Position numbers and translations under genes: made by a program. DNA of 6,803 nt from Sphingobacteriaceae bacterium (GTDB lineage: Bacteria > Bacteroidota > Bacteroidia > B-17B0 > Aurantibacillaceae). Where the stretch lies: contig JANYCL010000455.1 of assembly GCA_025360355.1 (NCBI GenBank), positions 1 to 6,803 of the forward strand, written 5' to 3'. The notes beneath the pieces were generated by a model. It was not told where the DNA came from and did no database searches. It saw only the letters and a list, made by a program, of their open reading frames with translations. Of this stretch, positions 1 through 4,077 are shown in pieces; the first letter of the stretch is position 1; every line of letters starts with the position of its first letter.

Positions 1-372
1 AACGCATTTGTAACCGTTAATAGTTTCGTTACCTACTTTTTTTACAGTATATGTTGCGTTGTCTTCATGGCTATTAGAATTAGCATTTGCTCCTTTTTTC
101 ATTTCACTGTATGTTTTTGATTTATCATTTATCATGTAAAACATATCAGGAGTATCTTTTTTCGTAAGCGTTGTCATGGTCATGCCACCACTAGGCATTT
201 TTGCAGAAGTCATGTTCATAGTTGACATTGTTCCGTATTCAGAAAATTTAGTTGCTGAAGTGCCATTCATTCCTTTTGCAGAAGTGATCTTATATTCGAA
301 AAAAGCACCGTTTTGCGCTGATGCGAATAATGCAAGTAAAGATAATGCTGAGATAAATTTTATTTTTTTCAT
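1..372 (-). CDS. DUF4412-like exported protein, 3' end outside window
   Basis: The first 124 codons of a minus-strand gene; the frame stays open to the left edge, so the C-terminus is missing. It starts at the ATG at 372-370 with a typical Sec signal peptide: MKK, then a hydrophobic stretch, then an ASAQ-like cleavage site near residue 20. The mature part is rich in Ser, Thr, Met and Lys. It carries a Met-rich segment (about residues 49-67), then MFYMIND near 78-84, and then TYTVKKVGNETINGYKCV at the edge. The pattern TVKK-G-E-INGY-C-V is what I associate with DUF4412 proteins of Bacteroidota, which are secreted or periplasmic and of unknown function. The leader is A/T-rich with no clear Shine-Dalgarno. 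The stop of the upstream membrane gene lies 32 bp away, so co-transcription is possible. The family call rests on remembered motifs, not a search. Confidence 0.75.
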   Translation of the reverse strand, partial: MKKIKFISALSLLALFASAQNGAFFEYKITSAKGMNGTSATKFSEYGTMSTMNMTSAKMPSGGMTMTTLTKKDTPDMFYMINDKSKTYSEMKKGANANSNSHEDNATYTVKKVGNETINGYKCV

Positions 373-404
373 GGTAATTAATTTATTTTAAAATTAAGGA
401 TTAT

Positions 405-761
405 TTATATTTCTACACAATTTAAACGGATAGCAACCAAAATAACCATGACGCTAATGAACATGGTGACAAATGATTTCAGGAAAGGAAAGATCATACA
501 GCAATACACGATCATGCCAATACCAACAATAAGAGAGATCAAAGGCGCGTATGGTATGCCTTTAAGCATCATCAGATAACAAACTCCTAAAATTAATCCG
601 GATAACATTAACACGTGACCATCCATTAATAAACGTAGCAGTTCGCGGTCGTATGGACCTTTGTGATTTTTTATAACATAAACGTCGTGCAATAATCCCA
701 TTATGAAATACCATATAGCAGCAGCTAAGATCCAGTGTATTGATAAGATTATATTCATCAT
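405..761 (-). CDS. Small four-helix integral membrane protein, function unknown
   Basis: A 118-residue protein with four likely membrane helices at about residues 3-24, 48-66, 70-92 and 94-112. A short charged loop (residues 31-46, NHKGPYDRELLRLLMD) lies between helices 1 and 2. Histidines H9, H25, H33 and H49 lie in or beside the first two helices; whether they bind anything is unknown. Two ATGs are adjacent (761-759 and 758-756). The first gives an ATGA overlap with the stop of the upstream gene at 758-961, so the two are probably translationally coupled and made from one transcript. No signal peptide cleavage site, enzymatic motif or recognised family was found. Inner-membrane location is inferred from hydropathy alone. 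Confidence 0.8.
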   Translation of the reverse strand: MMNIILSIHWILAAAIWYFIMGLLHDVYVIKNHKGPYDRELLRLLMDGHVLMLSGLILGVCYLMMLKGIPYAPLISLIVGIGMIVYCCMIFPFLKSFVTMFISVMVILVAIRLNCVEI

Positions 762-961
762 AGAACTTTATTTAAATTCTTTTCAGTTTCAGTTAGATCA
801 GGTAAAATAAATAGGATCATAGCTGAGATCCCGGGTAAAATAAGTGTGATACAAAACCACAGCCAAGGCCTGCGACCTACTCTTTTAGCGAAGAAATAAC
901 AGATAATGGGAACGCAAAGCATTATGATAATTCCCAATGAAAAAAACATGGCCGCACCCAT
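758..961 (-). CDS. Small two-helix membrane protein, function unknown
   Basis: A 67-residue protein with two hydrophobic segments, about residues 5-24 and 33-53. They are joined by a basic turn (AKRVGRRPW, about 25-33), which the positive-inside rule would place in the cytoplasm. The tail after PDL (54-56) is polar (TETEKNLNKVL). Met1 at 961 is used here; Met5 is a possible alternative start. Its stop overlaps the start of the downstream four-helix protein by 4 bases, and both lie in the same operon-like minus-strand run. A divergent plus-strand gene starts 49 bp away, so the promoter must sit in that short gap or inside the neighbour's 5' end. No family is recognised. The paired reading and hydrophobic pattern support it as a real gene despite its size. 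Confidence 0.7.
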   Translation of the reverse strand: MGAAMFFSLGIIIMLCVPIICYFFAKRVGRRPWLWFCITLILPGISAMILFILPDLTETEKNLNKVL

Positions 962-1010
962 AGTGTAAAATTACATTATTTTCTTAACTTAGATAAATAT
1001 AAAGTTTAAA

Positions 1011-1427
1011 ATGACAGATAAAAAAGAAAAAGACCTCTTTTCTACCAAGGTTCTGGTAGCCGATCATGGTCATTCTGTTATTTATTTAAGATCGGACGGG
1101 ATCGTTGAAATAGATTGTAAAAATGACTTCGAATATGATGTTGAAGCGCTAAAGCAAAATTTGGAGTGTATTAAAAAAATTGCAGGGGATAAAAAAGTTT
1201 TAGTATTAAATCTTCCGAAAGAATATACCAGTGTAAGCAAAGAGGCTAGAGATTACATTGGATCAGGGTCGCATTCCGATTTTATTAAAGCTGAGGCTTT
1301 TGTAATTCATACACTAGGTCAATTGCTGCTGGGTAATTTATTCGTGAAAATTAACAAGCCGATCGTTCCCGCTAAACTTTTTAAAACCAAATGGGCAGCT
1401 GAAGTCTGGTTAATGAGTTTTAAATAG
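1011..1427 (+). CDS. STAS/SEC14-like (SpoIIAA-like) cytosolic protein
   Basis: A 138-residue soluble protein with no signal peptide or membrane helix. The order of elements is a strand near residues 13-17, a strand at 22-35 (HSVIYLRSDGIVEI), a helix at about 43-58, a buried strand at 61-68 (KKVLVLNL), SKEARDYI at 76-83, and a C-terminal segment 104-135. The C-terminal pattern LLLGNLFVKINKPIVPAKLF, followed by an Ala/Trp-rich helix, is what I recall from Bacteroidota proteins labelled STAS/SEC14-domain (SpoIIAA-like, DUF7793-type). These have alternating strands and helices; their role is unknown. It is divergent from the small membrane pair and convergent, at 3 bp, with the TonB-C-like gene. 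A one-mismatch -7-like box (TAACTTAG, 985-992) lies upstream but has no good -33 partner. The reading frame is secure; the family call is moderate. Confidence 0.75.
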   Translation: MTDKKEKDLFSTKVLVADHGHSVIYLRSDGIVEIDCKNDFEYDVEALKQNLECIKKIAGDKKVLVLNLPKEYTSVSKEARDYIGSGSHSDFIKAEAFVIHTLGQLLLGNLFVKINKPIVPAKLFKTKWAAEVWLMSFK

Positions 1428-1430
1428 AAT

Positions 1431-1877
1431 TTACCTTGATAAGGTTTCATGCATCCAGTCAACTGAAAAAGAAATGTCGTGCATCGAAGCAACGTAATCT
1501 TTTCCGCAACGCGCCGCTAACCATTTTGGCATTAAACCTGTAATGCGTTTTGCTTCGTCTTCTATCTCTTTATCGGTTGTAAGTGTTAGTAATTTCAAAA
1601 ACGATACAACGCCATCCTTTTCAACTATGTAAGCAAAACTAATTTTTTCTTTTGGATTGTATTTCTTCTTTGGGAGACGGAAATTGGCCTTAACAAATTC
1701 TAAAACATTAAAGCCATCCGGTAATTCAGCTTCATATTCAAGATCTTTAAAATACTCGCGGTTTGTTTTTTTATCGTGAACCAATTTACATTCGTTCATT
1801 CCTTTTATTGGTTCTTTTTGTGCTTGTGCGAAAAAAGGAACTATAAGTAAAAGGACAAGAATAACCCTTAAATTCAT
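1431..1877 (-). CDS. Periplasmic TonB C-terminal-like domain protein
   Basis: A 148-residue protein with a clear signal peptide (MNLRVILVLLLIVPFFAQAQ, cleavage about residue 19). Residues about 58-140 follow the TonB C-terminal fold pattern common in Bacteroidota: a helix and LPKKKYNP, a strand with FAYIVEKDGVV (81-91), then an acidic helix leading into MPKW (116-119), and a last strand ISFSVDW (135-141). True TonB proteins anchor in the inner membrane and have a Pro-rich linker. Here a cleavable signal replaces the anchor and there is no linker, so it cannot by itself transmit energy as TonB does. Two cysteines (C30, C124) could form a disulfide. It starts 38 bp after the OmpA-family gene on the same strand and is probably co-transcribed with it. 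Its 3' end faces the STAS-like gene with only 3 bp between. Confidence 0.75.
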   Translation of the reverse strand: MNLRVILVLLLIVPFFAQAQKEPIKGMNECKLVHDKKTNREYFKDLEYEAELPDGFNVLEFVKANFRLPKKKYNPKEKISFAYIVEKDGVVSFLKLLTLTTDKEIEDEAKRITGLMPKWLAARCGKDYVASMHDISFSVDWMHETLSR

Positions 1878-1915
1878 TCTCTAAAAATAAACATTTTGTT
1901 GTTTTGCGACAAATA

Positions 1916-2758
1916 TTAAGGCACTTTTACTATCTCAACTCTGCGATTCTTCGCTTTACCATCGTCGGTACTGTTATCAGCAATTGATTTGTCTTGTCCC
2001 CACCCTTTCGCTGTTAAACGGGCTTTATCAATTCCTTTTGCGATCACTGCATTCATCACAGCTTTTGCTCGGTTTTCAGAAAGGGTTTTATTTGCTGCGG
2101 GCGTTCCAACATTATCGGTGTAGCCTTCAATACTAATTTTTAATCCGGAATTTGATTTGAGCATGGCTGCGATATCTTCAACAATTTTTTGTGATTCAGG
2201 TTTGATGTCTGATTTTCCTGTTTCGAAATTAATGTACAATGCAATATGGCCTTCCGTATTTAATGCAGTAAATATATCGTTGGAAGTCACTTCCTGTTTC
2301 ATTTCTTCCATCTGTACAGAAATAACTTCGAAAAAATCACTATTATCATTACCACCTGTTGCAATTTTTATCCAAACAGCTTCCTTTCCGTTTTTCATAA
2401 TTTTGAAAGTTGCTAATCCTTCATCAGCCTGAAGCATATTAGTTGTTGCACCAATTTTTTTTGCAGCTGCTTCGTAATTTCTCAAAATTTGGAGGCAGCT
2501 TGGTTTTTGTTTTCCTGATTCGGTATTAAAATCATAACGTACAACTGTTTTTGTTCCTTCCTTTGTAACGATATTGGATCCGCCTGCAACAAGATTAAAC
2601 TCAGCAGCATCAAAATTACTTTTACATTCACTTATTATATAGTTTGGCAAGCGCGTAGGAAACATGGGATGATCTTTACAACCTTCAGCATCCTGAGAAA
2701 ACGAAATTGTATTCAATAAAATAAATAACGAGGCAAGTGTTGTTTTTAGATCTTTCAT
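1916..2758 (-). CDS. OmpA-family peptidoglycan-binding exported protein
   Basis: A 280-residue protein with a signal peptide (about residues 1-21, cleaved near ISFS-Q). There is no lipobox, so it is probably periplasmic rather than a lipoprotein. Residues 24-165 form an N-terminal domain starting CKDHPMFPTRLPNY, with three cysteines (C27, C45, C88); similar domains precede OmpA domains in other Bacteroidota proteins. The OmpA C-terminal domain spans about 172-278: INFETGKSDIKPES, EGYTDNVG (211-218), LSENRA (226-231) and NRRVEI (271-276). D215 and R230 are 15 residues apart, the same spacing as the Asp and Arg that hold diaminopimelate in Acinetobacter OmpA, so peptidoglycan binding is likely intact. 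There is no beta-barrel. It is probably the first gene of a two-gene unit with the TonB-C-like gene. A candidate promoter lies about 30-60 bp upstream. Confidence 0.92.
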   Translation of the reverse strand: MKDLKTTLASLFILLNTISFSQDAEGCKDHPMFPTRLPNYIISECKSNFDAAEFNLVAGGSNIVTKEGTKTVVRYDFNTESGKQKPSCLQILRNYEAAAKKIGATTNMLQADEGLATFKIMKNGKEAVWIKIATGGNDNSDFFEVISVQMEEMKQEVTSNDIFTALNTEGHIALYINFETGKSDIKPESQKIVEDIAAMLKSNSGLKISIEGYTDNVGTPAANKTLSENRAKAVMNAVIAKGIDKARLTAKGWGQDKSIADNSTDDGKAKNRRVEIVKVP

Positions 2759-2788
2759 AGGTAACAGGGGTTAATTCTTTCCGTGGAA

Positions 2789-2820
2789 CTAAGCTACTAA
2801 TAACTTTTTAAGTGGGCAAA
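2789..2820 (-). promoter_or_regulatory. Candidate Bacteroidota-type promoter of the OmpA-family gene
   Basis: On the minus strand, TTTG (2820-2817) is followed after 20 bases by TAGCTTAG (2796-2789). The phylum's consensus is TTTG or TTG, then about 19-21 bases, then TAnnTTTG. The -7 box has one mismatch (TTAG for TTTG) and the spacing is good. Transcription would start near 2782 and give a leader of about 24 bases. Inferred by pattern only. Confidence 0.4.
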
Positions 2821-2956
2821 TCCGCTTTTAGCTTACGATTTTCGGCTCTCACCGGTTGATATTCCTGCCTTAACTTATAAGAGGAGTGTCCGTTGAATTA
2901 AGGGCTAAATTTATCATGTGAAAATGATATAAGTTTAAGAAATAATTATGTAACAT

Positions 2957-2983
2957 TTTGCATTCTCTATCAAAGCATCTTTG
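2957..2983 (+). promoter_or_regulatory. Candidate promoter of the small lipoprotein gene
   Basis: TTTG (2957-2960) is followed after 15 bases by CATCTTTG (2976-2983), which differs from TAnnTTTG only at the first base. The spacing is shorter than the usual 17-23. Start of transcription near 2990 would leave a leader of about 34 bases before the ATG at 3024. Weak to moderate support. Confidence 0.35.
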
Positions 2984-3023
2984 TACCATGCAAATTAGTT
3001 AAACAAAATTTAAGAAAAACAAA

Positions 3024-3269
3024 ATGAAAAAATTAATTTTAACGGTGGCAGTTTTGATCGCCATAGCTACATCAACAACATCTTGTAAAAAAGATTACGT
3101 ATGTAAATGTTCAAAAACTTACACAAGCGGAAGCGGTACATCTACACACGATTATTCTACTTATACTTACAGAGAAGACAGAAAGCGTGCTGAAGACCGT
3201 TGTAACGCGAACACAAGTACAAGCAGTGATTTTTTTGGTGATTACAGTATTAATTGTCAGATACAATAA
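3024..3269 (+). CDS. Small cysteine-containing lipoprotein, function unknown
   Basis: An 81-residue protein. Residues 1-20 are a lipoprotein signal (MKK, hydrophobic core, then STTSC), with C21 as the lipidated residue. The residues after it are KKDY. A Lys followed by an acidic residue just after the Cys resembles part of the lipoprotein export signal described in Bacteroidota, so surface exposure is possible but not certain. The mature part has four more cysteines (C27, C29, C60, C78), enough for two disulfides. It also has a Ser/Thr/Tyr-rich stretch (31-49) and a charged helix-like stretch (YREDRKRAEDRC, 49-60). Small lipoproteins of this layout occur widely in the phylum without known function. 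The A-rich leader lacks a Shine-Dalgarno. The gene is monocistronic by context: a divergent gene lies upstream and an inverted repeat begins 24 bp after the stop. Confidence 0.82.
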   Translation: MKKLILTVAVLIAIATSTTSCKKDYVCKCSKTYTSGSGTSTHDYSTYTYREDRKRAEDRCNANTSTSSDFFGDYSINCQIQ

Positions 3270-3292
3270 CATTTAAGATTGTTTAGTTTAGT

Positions 3293-3352
3293 CTCACCAT
3301 TCTGTTTTGCAACAAGCTTTGCTCTTCACAGGAAGAGACTCAGAATGGTGAG
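3293..3352 (+). repeat. 12-bp perfect inverted repeat with nested hairpins
   Basis: CTCACCATTCTG (3293-3304) pairs perfectly with CAGAATGGTGAG (3341-3352). The 36-base interior can form two more hairpins: GCAA/TTGC (3309-3312 with 3319-3322, 6-base loop) and TCTTC/GAAGA (3323-3327 with 3332-3336, 4-base loop). The RNA could therefore fold as a three-way junction. It begins 24 bp after the lipoprotein stop and may end or protect that transcript. No U-run follows directly; the nearest T-run is at 3371-3376, so a classical intrinsic terminator is doubtful. Alternatively it is a dispersed palindromic repeat. Confidence 0.7.
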
Positions 3353-3455
3353 TTAAATAAATTATAGATCTTTTTTAAAAAAAAATAACAACAATTTATG
3401 CTGCAATCCAGCTTCAATTGTTCAAGGCATATTTGCGGTAATTGGTTTAGCACTT

Positions 3456-3650
3456 TTGATTAATTATAGTGTACGGACAACGCAGCGACCGTTGGCTAGT
3501 GTTACAATATTTATTATTGCGGCACTTGGTGGCATTACAATGTTAGTTCGTGACGTTACGCATAAACCAATACCAAAATGGCTGGCAATTGTACATGGCT
3601 TGGCTGCGGTAACGGGAAATGTATTGTTGCTTGTTTTTGCTTTTTTCTAG
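3456..3650 (+). CDS. Three-helix membrane protein, 5' end apparently frameshifted
   Basis: From the TTG at 3456 the frame gives 64 residues, but coding-like sequence runs further upstream. Codons from about 3411 read ASIVQGIFAVIGLALLINYS, a complete first membrane helix. Two more helices follow: ASVTIFIIAALGGITMLV and WLAIVHGLAAVTGNVLLLVFAFF. Between them is the loop RDVTHKPIPK. In this frame no ATG, GTG or TTG occurs between the stop at 3354-3356 and 3456. The only nearby ATG (3398) is in another frame and reads MLQSSFN before needing a +1 shift near 3416-3420 to join. The gene is thus frameshifted (mutation or sequence error), or starts at a rare codon such as ATT (3417), or really starts at 3456 with a truncated helix. 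I did not recognise a named family. The 3' end at TAG 3648-3650 is secure. Confidence 0.6.
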   Translation: MINYSVRTTQRPLASVTIFIIAALGGITMLVRDVTHKPIPKWLAIVHGLAAVTGNVLLLVFAFF

Positions 3651-3660
3651 TAGCAAAAAC

Positions 3661-3758
3661 AAAAATTCTGTTTGGTGGTCCGCCTAAGGCGGATGTTGCC
3701 GGTTCCACAACCGGCGCAAGGGGACATAAGCCCTGGCGGACCTCCGGACGGAATTTTT
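3661..3758 (+). repeat. 98-bp GC-rich fold-back element (structured RNA or palindromic repeat)
   Basis: The arms 3661-3684 and 3735-3758 form a 24-position stem: 20 Watson-Crick pairs, three T.G pairs (3669/3750, 3672/3747, 3673/3746) and one T/T mismatch (3676/3743). The two perfect blocks are AAAAATTC with GAATTTTT and GGTCCGCC with GGCGGACC. Inside lie a strong hairpin (GCCGGTT 3698-3704, loop CCAC, AACCGGC 3709-3715) and a weaker one (AGGG 3719-3722 with CCCT 3731-3734). TCCGCC (3679-3684) can instead pair with GGCGGA (3688-3693). The GC-rich core stands out against its AT-rich surroundings and begins 11 bp after the membrane-protein stop. It may be a terminator, a dispersed palindromic repeat, a small miniature element or a structured RNA. 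No target-site duplication was seen. Confidence 0.75.
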
Positions 3759-4077
3759 AAACACGCTCACATTAAATCTTCATAAGAGATAAAGACTCAA
3801 AATATTTATTTTATATTTGAGTACTGGAAAAAGAATTCGTAAATAATTTTGTGAACAGCAGAAAAAAGATTGTCGCTTGGTAGAAACAGAAGACGCCATT
3901 CCCTATAAATTTGAGAAATAAAAAAAACCATTCACTCAATAACTGTCCTCTTCACTCATTCATTCCTCTTTCTAAATCTATACACTAAATAATAATTGCC
4001 TTTTGCTCATTTGCATTCTCGCGCTAGTTATAAAACCATAAGTTTGTCAAAAAAAACATCCCAAAAAACAAAAATTT
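3759..4077. other. 319-bp non-coding region upstream of the T9SS cargo gene
   Basis: No convincing reading frame is seen on either strand. On the plus strand it contains four exact matches to the -7 consensus TAnnTTTG, at 3812-3819, 3844-3851, 3906-3913 and 4039-4046. An AT-rich imperfect hairpin (ACTCAAA 3795-3801 with TTTGAGT 3816-3822) and a direct repeat TTCACTCA (3931-3938 and 3951-3958, 20 bp apart) are also present. It probably serves as the upstream control region of the large gene. Confidence 0.6.
4010..4046 (+). promoter_or_regulatory. Candidate promoter of the T9SS cargo gene
   Basis: TAAGTTTG (4039-4046) matches the Bacteroidota -7 consensus TAnnTTTG exactly and is the box nearest the gene. 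TTTG at 4010-4013 could be the -33 element, but the 25-base spacer is slightly long. Transcription near 4052 would give a leader of about 25 bases, A-rich and without a Shine-Dalgarno, as is common in the phylum. Confidence 0.5.

Larger units (their letters stand above)
2759..3023. other. Divergent intergenic region with promoter-like boxes
   Basis: 265 bp between the minus-strand OmpA-family gene and the plus-strand lipoprotein gene. It holds a candidate promoter for each direction and a weak hairpin (TATCAT 2912-2917 with ATGATA 2924-2929). The middle (about 2821-2905) is less AT-rich and carries no reading frame or repeat that I can recognise. Confidence 0.6.

Noticed and set aside
176..391. 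Plus-strand open frame
   Set aside because: It lies opposite the DUF4412-like signal peptide and mature region, and its translation has no recognisable character. It is a shadow of the minus-strand gene.
2157..2432. Plus-strand open frame
   Set aside because: It lies entirely antisense to the OmpA-family gene, whose domain motifs are clear.
2821..2905. Possible RNA gene or riboswitch in the divergent spacer
   Set aside because: The composition is less AT-rich than the flanks, but I could not find stems or known aptamer motifs.
3661..3758. The fold-back element as an insertion sequence or CRISPR repeat
   Set aside because: There is no transposase, no visible target-site duplication, no spacer-repeat periodicity and only one copy in the window.
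3578..3760. Plus-strand open frame running through the GC-rich element
   Set aside because: It overlaps the three-helix membrane gene out of frame and continues through the fold-back element. The translation is low-quality and the element is better explained by pairing.
3795..3822. AT-rich hairpin ACTCAAA/TTTGAGT as a terminator
   Set aside because: The stem is AT-only near its top, has a bulge, lacks a following T-run and is far from any stop codon. It probably occurs by chance.
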